A stretch of 64,000 bases of DNA from Bursaphelenchus xylophilus (GCA_904066235.2 CAJFCV020000004.1:11284001-11348000); one strand, 5' to 3'. Counted from the first letter of the stretch, positions 11,690-24,278 are shown. Notes: generated by a model from the letters alone, not told the origin. Program-made: numbers and translations.

Positions 11690-12755
11690 TTAGATTTTTT
11701 AAATCATGCACACGCGTCGGATATGTGGCGTGTATAAATTCGTGAAAGTTTTAGCCCACGTGTTGCAGGCGGAGCCGAGATATTCAACGGTCTTTTTTGC
11801 CGAGAGAGTATGCAAAAGGCGGAGAGCGGCCAGAGACAGTATAAACACTTTTTCGCCGTTTCTTTGCCAGTTTGGAGCGGAAAAATAGATTTTTTTTGCG
11901 GAAACATTACCTCTACAGAAGAAATAAGTATGAAACTTTTCATGTCAAAATTTTACAAAAAGTACTGGTAAAAGTTCCTTATTTTGGCCACAACTTATAA
12001 CTTTGCGGAAACTGGTCGGAATTAGCCCAAATTTAGCGTGCACGCTCAATTCGTCGTTGTCAATGCCCGGACAGTAGATTTAGTTAGCAAGGTACCTTCT
12101 TTTTTACGTACCACCTTACCCTGCAAAAACGGCTGCAGCCTGTGATTTTACACTTTATACGATGTAACATGTCCGGAACTAAACTTATTGCCTCCGTATG
12201 GAACTAAATGAGTCGTCATAGCCTTTGTAGGTACCCTTAAAACTATAGAGTTATTATAGTAATTCAGTTCCAGCTAGGTCGAAGCGTTTTTTCTTAACTT
12301 TAGTGCCCAAGCTTGGGCGGAGTTTGCGGAGTACCTTTGTTGTGGCCAAAATAAGGAACTTTTTCCAAAGTATTGAATTTTTGCTTACTTTCGACCTAAA
12401 AATATCGGTTGTTCTTGGAATGCAATCTTTTGGCCGAGAGAATACGCGAAAGGCGGAGAGCGAACAAGGACAATAAAACACTTTTTGGCCATACCTTTGC
12501 CAGTTCCGTGCGAAAAAAATTGATTTTTTGTGGAACCAATACCCTCTACGGTAGAAGTAAGTACGAAACTTTTAATGCCGAAATTAGGCAAAGGGTGTCA
12601 AATTTTTGCACAGCTTTCCATCTAAAAATCTCGTGTGTTTCTGCAAAGCACGAGCCAGAAATCTCTCATATATCATAGAAAACATTATCCAAAACTATGT
12701 CAAGTTTCATCAAAATCTAAGCGTCGCACTTGGCGTACTTCCCTTGTAAATTTGT
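11690..12755. repeat. two decayed copies of the main interspersed family
   Basis: Internal landmarks of the family recur at 11760-11940 and 12400-12600: a GCCGAGATATTCAACG-like block, GAGAGAGTACGCGAAA, GCGGAGAGCGGCC, then ACC(C)TCTACGGTAGAAATAAGTATGAAACTTTTCATG. The second copy closes with GCGTCGCACTTGGCGTACTTCCCTTGTA at 12720-12750. Confidence 0.7.
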
Positions 12756-13258
12756 CTCATCCGCACGGAGTTTGCACTCTGGTTCTCTAGACCTTTGTAG
12801 GATAAATTTCATTATACGTAGCGACCAAAGATTCATTTCTTATAAAAAATTTATTAATTTTTTATAGACAAAAAATATTTTTTCCCAATTTATAGAAGCA
12901 ACTTGCACGTTTCCCAAATCTCCTCCTTTCAGATTCAGACCTTTTTTGTAGCATCATCCACCCAAAAAACACAAAATTTCATCAAGCGTAAAAAAGAGAA
13001 AACAACAAAAAACTTGGACTTTATCAAGTACTATTTATTGGGGCATTCGTCTTTCAGAGGAAACCAAAAAGTTCCGGGAATTAAAAATATGTTATTCTGA
13101 AAGTTTTATGAACTTCCTTCCTACTAGTCGATTTTTAGTGCATCTTCTTTTTTTGATGATTATTCAAAGAGATGTAGCTTTATTTCAATCGGCAAGGACA
13201 ATGTTTCTACACACAAAAGATTTTTTTTGTGCAAATTGGCCAGAAATATGTAAATCAA

Positions 13259-13407
13259 TCTGTCGGGAAAATAATGAGCATAATCTGTATAGCTGCGCTG
13301 ATCGCGTCGCTGAAGTGAAAAGCGTTTTTTTTGCTTCGACACAACTCATTTTCAAGGCGGCGATCCGATTTTCTATCTGATAGAGTGCCCATTATTTTCC
13401 CGACAGA
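13259..13407. mobile_element. MITE, CTGTCGGGAAAATAATGAGCA family, copy B
   Basis: Terminal inverted repeats CTGTCGGGAAAATAATGAGC and CATTATTTTCCCGACAGA; interior matches copy A. A half copy (GTGCTCATTATTTTCCCGACA) lies at 13527-13547. Confidence 0.85.
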
Positions 13408-14015
13408 CTGATAACAACATAAGAATTTGTCAGTTTCAAGATATTCTCATTTTCTTTGCTGCCGGGGCAGCGGCGTAGCAGGGTATTCGTATCTTTACAA
13501 AGAAAACTTTTTACACGATAACCCGCTCCTCTGTGCTCATTATTTTCCCGACAAACCGCTACCATAAAGCCTTTCTCTCTTTCCCACCGATCTCCGCGTT
13601 TCGCGTACTCTCTCGGCCGCAAAGCTCGTTGAATATCTCGGCTGCTACTGCAATCTACTCAATTTTTTCAGCCAACCCTTATTCTACCGTAGTTTACTTC
13701 ACTTTTCCTCTCCCTTGAAGGGTCCCAAAAGGCCAATTGTTTGTTTCTGATGTTGTTGTTGACTTGGAAAATTTTATGTATTGTTATAAATTTTTTTATG
13801 AAAACCCCCTTTTATGGACAGAACTCAATTTGTCTGAGACGCGCAGAAAACACTGTTTTGGATGCAAAATCGCGGTGGGAGGTTACTATTAAAAACGGAC
13901 TGGACTTGAAGCGAAAATAAGGGATAATTTGAGTTCAGCACGGCAAAATAGAGCAGACCGGAGAGGACGGTTGACTTTGTTGTCGGTGGTAACATCAATT
14001 TCTGAATATCCGCAC

Positions 14016-14114
14016 CGCTCTCGGGAAAATGAATTGTGTCGCGGCAAAATCAAATTGCTTCTCACTTTTGCGACACGATCGGCGCAGCGGCTCATTATTT
14101 TCCCGACAGACTGA
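14016..14114. repeat. partial MITE of the CTGTCGGG family
   Basis: The left end is altered (CTCTCGGGAAAATGAATTG) and the right end intact (GCTCATTATTTTCCCGACAGA). A decayed segment of the main interspersed family (GCCGAGAGATTCAACCG...) follows at 14150-14300. Confidence 0.7.
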
Positions 14115-15419
14115 TAAATATTACATTTTCAACTCGTACTTTGCAGTGGCGGCCGAGAGATTCAACCGTTTTCGCCGCCGAGAGAGCACGCGAAACACGG
14201 AGAGTGGCCAATGAAAAACTTGGTTTTTGACCATTCCTCTGAATTTTCCTCGGGTAAACTTGCGAAAACGTTCCTGTAGCTTTGGTAATTTGGAGTAAAG
14301 ACATGCAGAGAATAATAAGACTTTCTGAATAATGTAATAAGAGCTATGTTTGAAGGTTGAAACTGTTCATACATAAATGTTCCAAAAAAATGTTGAATTG
14401 TCGCCAAAGTCAGGCCTAAATATTTTGCTTGTTTCGGCAAATCGAGCATGGAATTTTGCGCATGTCTTGGAGGAAATTAGTCTAATTTTGTGCCAAATTT
14501 CATTTATAGAATAAAAATTTGAACTTCGTCTGTTAGAGAACCCTGGCACTGAAGGTTCACCTTTTGTTTAATCCCATAATTACCGTTAAATTTAGCCATA
14601 TATGCCTGTTAACAACAATATTTATAAGAGAGTTTTTTACAAACTGAAGCTTCCCTACAAGGGGCCCGGACATTGTTGCAACGACCATCACCAAATTTCT
14701 TGAAACTTGGCCAGTAGAAGGGCCTGAGCATGCTGATGAAAAGCGTCAAACGTTTTCCCAAAATTTGCATTATTTCGGGATTACTGTAACATTTTGTGTT
14801 TTATAAAGCGGCCGTTGTCGTGAACCAGGTGATCGCCCTACGGGTCCGAAACTTCTTGTCTGTATGTTTTCGAACATGGTCAACATTTTTCTAATTGAAA
14901 CTTTTTTTGTATCTTTTCGTCTTTCGGTAGTACCGTAATCGTCATCATACCATATCGATTACTGTCAAAAATTGGAACAAGTGTAACAAGTTTTCAAACC
15001 TGATTATAAAAGTTGGACACCCTTCCCGTAAAATAAGACAAAAAAATCAAAAATAAAAATATAAGTTTTTGAGATATAAGCGTTCAAAGTTGCCATGTTC
15101 GGTTACTGTAGGACCAAAAAGGAGATGATCAATTTTCAAACGGTACGATTGATTGCCACGCCTCACCCATTAATAGATCAGCCTGAGAAAAATATTTTCA
15201 GGTCAAAAAATAAATATTTGAGGCTTTATTTGAGGCTTTATACGATGGTTACTGTAGTTTCTAACTTTTGTTAATTTCGCTAACAAATTTATTGGAATGA
15301 CGAATTTAGACAAGCTATCCGGGTCAGAAACGCGCATACATCATGGAAGGCAAAAATCAGAATCGTAATACTACCCATTCCTGAAATAGTGGGAGATTAC
15401 GGTAGCCGTACCCACTTTT

Positions 15420-16060
15420 TTCGCTGTTTGGCCGCGGCATTCTTTGGAGCTGCGAGTGTAACAACTTTTGAGGCCTGAAATTCATTCATGATGGATAGAG
15501 GAGTATTTCAGCAAAAAATCGCGAAAATAAAAATATAAGTTTTTGAGAAAAACCTGGATTACGGTCATTTTAGGGGGTTTTTGGGCCGTCTGGCCGCGGC
15601 ATTCTTTGGACCTGCGAGTGTAACAACTTTTGAGGCCTGAAATTCATTCATGATGGATAGAGGAGTATTTCAGCAAAAAATCGCGAAAATAAAGTATAAG
15701 TTTTTGAGAAAAACCTGGATTACGGTCATTTTAGGGGCTTTTGGGCCGTCTGGCCGCGGCATTCTTTGGAGCTGCGAGTGTAACAACTTTTGAGGCCTGA
15801 AATTCATTCAGGATGGATAGAAGAGCATTTCAGCAAAAAATCGCGAAAATAAAAATATAAGTTTTTGAGAAAAACCTGGATTACGGTCATTTTAGGGGGT
15901 TTTTGGGCCGTCTGGCCGCGGCATTCTTTGGAGCTGCGAGTGTAACAACTTTTGAAGCCTGAAATACATCCCCGATGCTCTAGAAAGTACCTATGTAAAA
16001 AAGCCCGAGAATAAAAATATAAGTTTTTGAGAAAATCCCGGATTACGGTAGTTTAGGAGA
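15420..16060. repeat. tandem array, ~160-bp unit, left arm
   Basis: Four units begin near 15431, 15593, 15753 and 15914 with GCCGCGGCATTCTTTGGA. Each unit continues with GCGAGTGTAACAACTTTTGA, CAGCAAAAAATCGCGAAAAT, ATATAAGTTTTTGAGAAA and GGATTACGGTCATTTTAGG. Confidence 0.9.
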
Positions 16061-16064
16061 GGAA

Positions 16065-16560
16065 ATCCCCTGAAATGACCGTAATCCCGGATTTTCTCGA
16101 AAACTTATACTTTTATTTTCGCGATTTTTTGCTGAAATACTCCTCTATCCATCATGAATGAATTTCAGGCCTCAAAAGTTGTTACACTCGCAGGTCCAAA
16201 GAATGCCGCGGCCAAACGGCCCAAAAACCCCTAAAATGACCGTAATCCTGGATTTTCTCAAAAACTTATATTTTTATTTTCGCGATTTTTTGCTGAAATG
16301 CTCTTCTATCCATCCTGAATGAATTTCAGGCCTCAAAAGTTGTTACACTCGCAGGTCCAAAGAATGCCGCGGCCAGACGGCCCAAAAACCCCCTAAAATG
16401 ACCGTAATCCAGGTTTTTCTCAAAAACTTATATTTTTATTTTCGCGATTTTTTGCTGAAATGCTCTTCTATCCATCCTGAATGAGTTTCAGGGCTCAAAA
16501 GTTGTTACACTCGCAGCTCCAAAGAATGCCGCGGCCAAACAGCGAAAAAAGTGGGTACGG
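16065..16560. repeat. tandem array, ~160-bp unit, right arm (inverted)
   Basis: Three inverted units of the same sequence, with GAATGCCGCGGCC near 16201, 16363 and 16526. The unit number differs from the left arm (four), showing expansion or loss after the palindrome formed. Confidence 0.88.
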
Positions 16561-17554
16561 CTACCGTAATCTCCCACTATTTCAGGAATGGGTAGTATTA
16601 CGATTCTGATTTTTGCCTTCCATGATGTATGCGCGTTTCTGACCCGGATAGCTTGTCTAAATTCGTCATTCCAATAAATTTGTTAGCGAAATTAACAAAA
16701 GTTAGAAACTACAGTAACCATCGTATAAAGCCTCAAATAAAGCCTCAAATATTTATTTTTTGACCTGAAAATATTTTTCTCAGGCTGATCTATTAATATG
16801 TGAACCGTAGAGATTAATGGAAAAGTATAAAAATTGATCGTCTCTATTTTGGTCCTACAGTAACCGAACATGGCAACTTTGAACGCTTATATCTCAAAAA
16901 CTTATATTTTTATTTTTGATTTTTTTGTTTTATTTTACGGGAAGGGTGTCCAACTTTTATAATCCGGTTTGAAAACTTGTTACACTCTTTCCAATTTTCG
17001 GCAGTAATCGATATGGTATGATGACGATTACGGTACTACCGAAAGACGAAAAGATACAAAAAAAGTTTCAATTAGAAAAATGTTGACCATGTTCGAAAAC
17101 ATACAGACAAGAAGTTTCGGACCCGTAGGGCGATCACCTGGTTCACGACAACGGCCGCTTTATAAAACACAAAATGTTACAGTAATCCCGAAATAATGCA
17201 AATTTTGGGAAAACGTTTGACGCTTTTGATGTATGCCTTGTGGGTGTTCTATGAGCCAAATTTGAGGAAATTCGGTGATGGTCACCGCAACAATGTCCGG
17301 GCCATGCTTCACTTTGTAAAAAAGTCCGTTTTATATCATCGAGAAACCTGCAATTTGAAGCAACTGCTTTTGAATGTTTTCAAGATTTCACAAAAACATG
17401 TTGAATTCTCGCTAACGTTAGGCCTAAAAGTATCGTTTGTTTCTTTAAATTTTGAGCTAGTAATTTGGCTTATATGTCATCATGATCTATTCCAAGTTTT
17501 GCTAGAATACAAGGGTTGCACTTCGAGCGCTTCTTGTGTAAAACTTATCTTCAG

Positions 17555-17700
17555 TCTGTCTGGAAAATAATGAGCACAACGTCGCTGTGCCCACCTCGTC
17601 GCTGAAGTGAAAAGCAATTTGATTTTGTCACGACACAATTCATTTTTCGGCGGCGATGCGATTTTTGATGCGCCATAGTGCTCATTATTTCCCCGATAGA
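17555..17700. mobile_element. MITE, CTGTCGGGAAAATAATGAGCA family, copy D
   Basis: Ends TCTGTCTGGAAAATAATGAG and CTCATTATTTCCCCGATAGA; interior carries CGTCGCTGAAGTGAAAAGCAA and GGCGGCGATGCGATTTT. More diverged than copies A and B. Confidence 0.82.
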
Positions 17701-17899
17701 CTGTTAAATTCATTAAAGGGCCCTTATTTTGATGACGCTTGTTATTTCCCATTTCCAATTTCTCTAATTTCTCTTGTTTACTCGTCCCAGACTGATCGCA
17801 AAATTGGAAATCTTGGGAAGAGCCGTTAGCAACTGCCTCAGATTACAGGTTGCTCAAATATATTTTTTTTGTAAACAAGCCCGTGTGACAAAATTTCAG

Positions 17900-18250
17900 C
17901 GATAATTATGGGATTAGATTAAAGGTAAATGTTTAGTATCGTTCTTACGAAAAAAGTATCTAATTTTAATTTTCTTAATGAAACATGGCACAAATTTAGA
18001 TTCGAAGAGGGTAATTTTCCACAAAAAATCATTTTTTTCGATGAAAATTGGGCAAAAATGCGGCATAAAAGCGTTTTTGTCTCTGGCCGCTCTCCAAATT
18101 TGGCGCACTCTCTCGTCGACAAAGATCGTTGAACATCTTCGCAGACCTTGCAAATCGGGAATTTTCAGGAATTTTTATATGACATTCGATCAAATCCTAC
18201 GCAAAATTTAGAGAAAATTCGAGCATTGCACTGACGACACTCCCATCATA
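17900..18250. repeat. decayed interspersed-family copy
   Basis: Inverted relative to other copies. It holds the blocks CGCTCTCCAAATTTGGCGCACTCTCTCGTCGACAAAGATCGTTGAA and AATTCGAGCATTGCACTGACGACACTCCC. No gene. Confidence 0.6.
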
Positions 18251-18292
18251 TAAACGGTAATCTCAAAGGAAATTTGGCAGCTTACGCCAATG

Positions 18293-18403
18293 GTAGGGCG
18301 CAGCTCGGAAAACAACCTTTCGCAGCTCGCCAGAGCTAAGTTCTGCTTGTTTTCGAGCTGCGCCCAAGACCGTGCAAGTTCTCCGAGCTGCGCCCTATGA
18401 TTT
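18293..18403. repeat. short inverted repeat (AGGGCGCAGCTCGGAAAAC)
   Basis: TAGGGCGCAGCTCGGA at the left pairs with TCCGAGCTGCGCCCTA at the right. An internal GTTTTCGAGCTGCGCCCAAG gives an alternative pairing. It could form a hairpin of about 110 nt. Confidence 0.7.
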
Positions 18404-19740
18404 TCAGCAAACTTTCAGATCATTCACTACAGCGCATTGGCCCCTGCCGTCGGAAAAATAGGGACCACCCCTGATACTGACGTAAGGTAAATTCATTCCA
18501 AATAAACCCTTTATCTACCGACCCCGCAGCTCCCACATTATTCAGAGAATCTTATTGTTCTCTGCACCAAAAGGTCGTTATTCGGAAGAGTCACAAGTTA
18601 TTTCCCCTTTGTCCTGTTTTCTGCTCCCTTACCGAGAAGATGACTCTTTGACTTGGACTCCGGAAACGGTCTGTCTCATTTTTTGTCTGATAATTTACAC
18701 TGTAAATTGCTCTGGAATGTGAGGGAAAAGTTGTAAACTATAAATTGTACAGGGCACTTCAAGAAGTGCGGAGACAAAAGTAGTCGTTTTTTCATGGCGC
18801 AGGGATGGCTCAGAAGCTTAAATTGAACCCATTGGAAGACGAGACGCTATAATTTTATGCTACAAAGGTCTAGAGAGTGTATACTCAGAGCCGCTTTAAA
18901 ATTGTGGACGAGAGAAGTCGGCAAAACACCGCTGAATTTACAAGGGAAGTACTCTAAGTGAGACGCTCAGATTTCAATGAAACTTGGCAACAATTCAGAT
19001 TGATCTTTTCTAAAGTGTATGCGAGATTTATAGCTCACGTTTTACAAAAACCACCAAGATTTCTAGGTCAACGTGTGACGTTTTTTTTGCGATTTCTGAT
19101 ATGCGAAGTTTTATTTCTACCGTACTGCATCCACAGAAAAGTGAATTTTGTTTTTATTCAGCTGCTCCTCGGTCCGCCCATTGCTGCAAACTAGGTAATT
19201 ATTGCTTTTCTCCACATCTCTTGAAGCACCCATTAAGATATGATTCCCACTCTCCATTTTTGTATCCTCGTACAAAATATTCCGCAGTGATGTCAACGTA
19301 TAAATCTCGGGTACAAAATGGGCTGAAATGTCACATACGTAGTGGCCTGTCCTTCAATTACACTGTCTATGGCTGCGGGTTGTTTGGAAAGAAATCCTTT
19401 ATGGAATTAGCTTGCCATTCGCGGTTAAGTTGGTTAAGTTTATTGTGTTTTACAATAAAATTGGATGCGAATTACCTTAGTATTTCTCATTTTTGCAAAA
19501 GTCCTGTTCAGTCAAAAAGACTCCACCTTTTGTTCTTGCAGCAAAAACAAGTTTCTATTTTTGCAAACGGTTCATCCATCTTTGATGCGGACCGTGAGAG
19601 TCCCACATAAATTATGCATACATCGTCTATACATCTTCATCATCCTTTATTTGCCTATATTTTTGCCAAATTTGGCCGCTTCCGCGTCAATATCTGTCTT
19701 GCGGAACGGACGTCCAGTTTTTTACTGTTCTCTCTACTTA
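18404..19740. other. no supported gene
   Basis: There is a partial left end of the interspersed family at 18940-18995 (ACAAGGGAAGTACTCTAAGTGAGACGCTCAG). A 169-codon frame at 19101-19610 has no recognised motif, is serine/cysteine rich without order and is probably chance. Confidence 0.4.
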
Positions 19741-19986
19741 CAGTGAGGGACCTGATCCAATGGCAAAAAACGTCTCATTTTGCATCCAGGAAGGGACCAA
19801 AATGACTCCAAACCCTTCCCTTCTCTAAGCTAAACAACTCCGCTTTGAAAAGCGCGCCCTTTCCTTCAAGGCGGGCTCTTCAAATCGGGGTTTTTTAGCT
19901 TAGGGAGGGAAGGGTTTGGAGACATTCTGGTCCCTTCCGGGATGCAAAATGAGACGTTTTTTGCCATTGGATCCGGTCCCTCGCTG
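19741..19986. mobile_element. palindromic MITE (GGACCTGATCCAGTGGCAAAAAACG family), copy 1
   Basis: 246 bp flanked by TA on both sides. Ends CAGTGAGGGACCTGATCCAATGGC and GGATCCGGTCCCTCGCTG. The two halves mirror each other through CATTTTGCATCC..GGAAGGGACC and a GCGCGCCC loop. TA flanks suggest a Tc1/mariner-mobilised element. Confidence 0.88.
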
Positions 19987-21559
19987 TATGTATATAACAG
20001 TTGTATTCCCAATTTCCGACATTCGAATTGAGGTAAATCTTCCGCTGGAAGAGCCAATTAGAAGCTTAGGTCCTTCAACGATATCCCATTGCCGGAGGAT
20101 CTGACATTTGCATTTGTTTTTATATCCCTTGCGGATTTCGTGGTATGAGGCGAGTGCAGGGATTATGATGAGCAGAAGTTATCCGTTACAACCGCAGAGC
20201 CTTCGGCTTTACATTTATTATGTTTTTACATCTATTATGTGTACGAATTGACGGTTGAAAACGCTAAATGCTTTCGCATTTCGCAGGTTTTTGTAGCCAA
20301 AAGTTTGTCTATAGAAATGGAACGCCGTAGTCTTAAAACTTGCGTGCATAATGTAGGAAACAGCCTCTTTTTTGATTTGTAGAAATATAAAGTAAAATAC
20401 ATTATCATTTCATTATGCAATGGTAGAGAATAAGCTGAGTGCACTTTAAACCGCCTCACGTATAGTATTAAATATTATTACCTACAAAATTTCAACGCGT
20501 TGGCAGTCTCCTAATCCTCAGCGACCCACTTTATCCAGTTTTTGCCATCCGGCCTTGTTTTGTCTCCAAGTACTCCTATCCTCAATGAAAAGATTAGTTT
20601 CTGCATCCCTAGCCTGTGGGCGATGAGCATAGCGCCTGCAAAGCCGATGCCAGTCGGAATCTTGGCTGAGTTCTGTGCAGCTTTGCCATCATCTTGGCGG
20701 AGACTCGGCCCACCCTTGGCGCTTACAAAATCTTTCAACCTCCGCGAAGGGCAAGGCAAAGCAAGCAATTTTTTCGACAGTAATCAAAGTGGGTGTCGGA
20801 TGTGGTTTAGCGTTTTCCAAAATGCCCGCAGAACTCCATGGTTCTTCTAGCCGCCCGCAAAGTGGTTGGCTCAGACTTTTCTCAATTTCTAGAAATCTGC
20901 GAAATTACTAGCACTTACAGAGAAATTACTCCAAGTATGACGCTCAGATTTTGATGAAACTTGGCACACATTTCGATTAAACTTTTTTATAACTTTTCGG
21001 ATACTGCTAGCTTGCACTTTGCATAAAAGACCGCGATTTTTAGCTCGAAAGCTGTCGAAATTGTGGCTCAGTTATCCCTTCGGTAAAGTCATCAAAACTT
21101 TTCTGATAATTTCCTCTTCTGAAAACCCCAAAGTTTTCATTTCCCACCCTTTTCAACCGATTTTACAGACAGCAGACTGTTTACTAGTCTCTCAATTTGC
21201 AGACCTTTTTATGACTCATCAACAATTCCATGGCAAAATTAAACGGCCCACCGAAAACAAACAACCCCCACATTAGCATTTGCAAAATGTCACAGGACTG
21301 TTCTTTTTTTCTTGTTTACACCGTTCATCCGCTTTTTGTACTTTGAGTATATACATAATTAAACAAAGCTGCTCGAACGCCGCTTTCATTAAGCTATTTC
21401 GGGCTTATATGGCCATGTGCGCAATGAAACCGAGAGAAATTAAAAGTACCTTGGGCAATCTATCTTTCCAGTATTTTTACATTACTTGTGGCCGTGTCTT
21501 AAGACGTTCTAATTGAACTTTTGTGAACATCTGTTGGTCGCCCTTTAAGGCTTTTTTAT
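19987..21559. other. no supported gene
   Basis: A minus-strand frame at 20511-20768 (ending RPDGKNWIKWVAED) is less AT-rich and somewhat protein-like but unsupported by splice signals or a known family. An isolated left end of the interspersed family is at 20925-20965. Confidence 0.35.
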
Positions 21560-22000
21560 TAACAGGGGAAGTACTCCAAGTCTGACGCTCAGATTTTGAT
21601 GAAACTTGGACGAATTTAGAATAATTTTGTCTAGGACATATACGATTTTCAGCTCGAATTTTGCAGAGATGACATAGATTTTTAGCTCGAAATTTGGTAA
21701 AAATGTGACACTTTTTTTGTAAATTTTGACATGAAAAGTTTCATGCCTATTTCTACCGTAGAGGGTAATGTTTCGGCAAAAAAATATTTTTTTGGCGTGA
21801 AGTAGACTATTAAAACAAAGATCATTTTCTGTATGACCGCTCTCCGCGTTTCGCGTGCTCTCGGCCTCAAAGATCATTGAATATCTCGGCTGCCCCTGCA
21901 AAGCACGAGCTAAAATTTTCAGCAATTGATGTGTAGCTCATGCCCTGAGTACCTGTAAAATTTAAAGAAAATCTAAAAGTCGCACTTGGAGTACTTTTCC
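21560..22000. mobile_element. interspersed inverted-repeat element, reference copy
   Basis: Best-preserved member of the window's commonest repeat. Left end AGGGGAAGTACTCCAAGTCTGACGCTCAGATTTTGATGAAACTTGG; right end AAAATCTAAAAGTCGCACTTGGAGTACTTTTCC. The interior holds TTTCATGCCTATTTCTACCGTAGAGGGTAATG, CCGCTCTCCGCGTTTCGCGTGCTC and AAAGATCATTGAATATCTCGGCTGCCCCTGC. Length about 440 bp, no coding capacity. Related full or partial copies are at 2158, 11690, 12400, 17900, 22593, 28463, 29318 and 45440. Confidence 0.8.
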
Positions 22001-22592
22001 AAATTCCACGCAAAAGCAAACCCATTACAGGAAAGCCTCAAAAATTACTTTCTTATTCTCAGTAAAGTTACACCCAGATTTTGTAATGTTGCTCAAAAAA
22101 CGGGATCTCAATGCTTACCACTCCCCATTCCAGCACTTTAATTTTACATTTCTGGCGTGCAATAAACTGAAAATCCTCCCTGCTTCTCGTTTGCCACGAG
22201 CATTATCCGTTGCTCTGGCATTCGGCCGCCGTTTAATCCGCCGCCGGCGCTAAGGTTCCAGTAAGGTTACACTGCCCGGTGTACACGGAATTAATGAGCG
22301 TTTACTCGATTCGGCCCGTTATGCATGTGTGCATATTGACTGCGGCGCATTCCTAAGCAGAATGGTCCCAATTTTTTACGGCCGTGTTTTGTTTTGATGC
22401 CTGAGGGCTTTTGATTGTCGAATTATTCGTGTTTTTGCATGGATGATGTAAATAGCATTATATTACAGACGGCGTAAGGAGATTTACGATGACCTCGAAG
22501 AGGTCATTTTTTCGCAGACATGTTTTTAGTATTATTGCAGACGATACTTGTGAAGTCAGAGGTAAAAAATGAGTTTTTTTTTTAGATTAACA
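22001..22592. other. no supported gene
   Basis: A somewhat GC-richer patch (22170-22400) has no frame of note. A short hairpin GATGACCTCGAAGAGGTCATTTTTT occurs at 22488-22512. Confidence 0.4.
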
Positions 22593-23080
22593 GGGGTAGT
22601 ATAGTACCCAAGTGCGACGCTCAGATCTGAATGAAAATCGGCACAAATTCTGAGCAATTTTTTCTAAGGTATACACGAGAATCCTAACTCGCGCTTCGCA
22701 GAAAAAACCGAGATTTTTATACCGAAAGTCGGCGAAAATTCGAGACTGTTCGAAGAACTTCGGCATAAAAAGCTTCACGCCTATTTCATAGCGTCATGTT
22801 TCCACAAAAAAATCACTTTTTTCGGAACAGCGGCAAAGCGCGAACTAAAAGTTTCACCAACTTTCAGAAAAAATTGATTTTTTATGGAAACGTTACACTT
22901 TGCGCCAAAAATGAGTATTAAATTTTTCATGCCAAAATTCGCAAAAAAATGCTAAATTTTTTCCAACTTTCGAACTAAAAATCTCGGTGGTCTCGGCCGC
23001 ACGAAGCTAGTCTTGCACTTTAAAAAAATTAATCTAAATTTGTGTCCAGCTTCATCAAAATCTGAGCCTTTTGTTTACTC
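22593..23080. repeat. interspersed inverted-repeat element, diverged copy
   Basis: Left end GGGGTAGTATAGTACCCAAGTGCGACGCTCAGATC; right end GCTTCATCAAAATCTGAGCC. The interior appears partly duplicated, with two CATGTTTCCACAAAAAAATCA / GGAAACGTTACACTTTGCG segments. Confidence 0.65.
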
Positions 23081-23426
23081 CTCCCAAAGTCTTGTTTTCC
23101 ACGTTGTGTTTTGTTGTTTGGTTCCGAAATGAAATTTGATAATTTTATTTTCATTTTCTAGCCAAGACGAATAAAAACTTCCGTATCGCGAGTAAGTAAT
23201 AGCCTCGGAACAGCCGAGATTTCCGGCTTGGTTCCACAGCCATGTCTAGCTGTGAATATTAATATAAGCCGATTTGAAGTCGTTATCAGTGTTATCTCTA
23301 ACAAGTAAAAATTGAGAGAAAACATCCAATTTTTCTTCATTTTTCCGATAAATTCAGGATTTTCAAACCCTCCCACCCCATGGACCTGTTCAAAAAAAAT
23401 TAGTTTTTTCTGTGACCGAGGACCTG

Positions 23427-23845
23427 AGGGAAGATTTGTCTTTGACTCACAAAGGCTCAAGACCGAGTATAAGAAATTTTGAACCGGACCGGGCCGGTAG
23501 TTACAGTAGGAGACCCGATCCAGTGGCAAAAAAAGCATGATTTTGCATCGAGGAAGTATCAAAAATGTGGCAAAATGCTTCCCTCTCCAAGAGAAAAAAC
23601 TTCGTTTTGAAGGGTGCGCCCTATTTCCGTACAAAAAGAGCGGGCGCGCTTTTGAAATCTGAGTTTTTTTACTTGGAGAAGGAGGTATTTTGCCACATTT
23701 TTTGATACTTCCTGGATCCAAAGTGGAACGTTTTTTGCCACTGGATCAGGTCGCCCACTGTAACTAACTGCCCGGCCCGGTCGGAAAATTTTTTTATACT
23801 CGGCCTTGAGCCATTGCCAGTCAAAGACAAATCTTCCCTCATTTT
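23427..23845. mobile_element. inverted repeat with nested palindromic MITE (copy 2 at 23514-23760)
   Basis: The outer arms read AGGGAAGATTTGTCTTTGACT..CTCAAGACCGAGTATAAGAAATTTTGAACCGGACCGGGCCGG and its mirror on the right. The loop is filled by a 247-bp palindromic MITE (CAGTAGGAGACCCGATCCAGTGGC .. CACTG) with TA on both sides. The MITE inserted into an older hairpin element. Confidence 0.82.
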
Positions 23846-24278
23846 GGCTTTTTCAAGAATTGATAAGGCCAAAAACAACTATTTTATTTTTACAATTTTC
23901 CCAAGACATTTCCAGTTAGTCCTTCAACCCCGCTTTTATCTTTCCGCCTACCACTTTCGGCTCGGCCAGAATTGTAGCCCTACTCATTGCTCATTGCCCT
24001 TACGAGGGCACAATAAATTTCAATTTTCATTTTATAATTTATTGTTACGTTTGTAATTTTCATAATTTATCTCTTTCTAATCCCATTAGTTTTGGGCCAC
24101 ATGATTTTAGTATTTTGGAGGCTCCAAGCCATCCAATCTTGTTGTGGAAAAACGTTGTCAAAGTTCTAGGGTTATTATGGGAAATTTAAGTGGTCACTTT
24201 ATACAACTGCGTTTTTGAGCGTGCCAATTTTTGCCTTGTTTATTAGCCTGACCTCTAACTTGTTGTTGACGATTGCAG

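Larger units (their letters stand above)
14661..17304. mobile_element. 2.6-kb palindromic foldback element
   Basis: The outer ends are GGGCCCGGACATTGTTGC (14661) and GCAACAATGTCCGGGCC (17304). The arms, each about 1.2-1.3 kb, run inward in mirrored order: the CGTTTTCCCAAAATTTGCATTATT block, GCGGCCGTTGTCGTGAACCAGGTGATCG, CGGTAGTACCGTAATCGTCATCATACC, and then a tandem array. The centre is near 16065. There is no coding frame. Arms differ by few substitutions, so they are young or homogenised. Confidence 0.9.

Noticed and set aside
15420..16560. Regular ~160-bp repeats as a CRISPR array
   Set aside because: Units are long, contiguous without unique spacers, and lie in a palindrome in a nematode genome.
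19101..19610. 169-codon plus-strand frame
   Set aside because: No motif, no splice context, irregular composition; probably chance in repeat-rich DNA.
20511..20768. 85-codon minus-strand frame with protein-like end
   Set aside because: No recognisable family, start or splice signal; kept only as a note.
23158..23721. 187-codon minus-strand frame
   Set aside because: It runs through both arms of the palindromic MITE at 23514-23760 and its flanking inverted repeat; similar frames appear in other copies.
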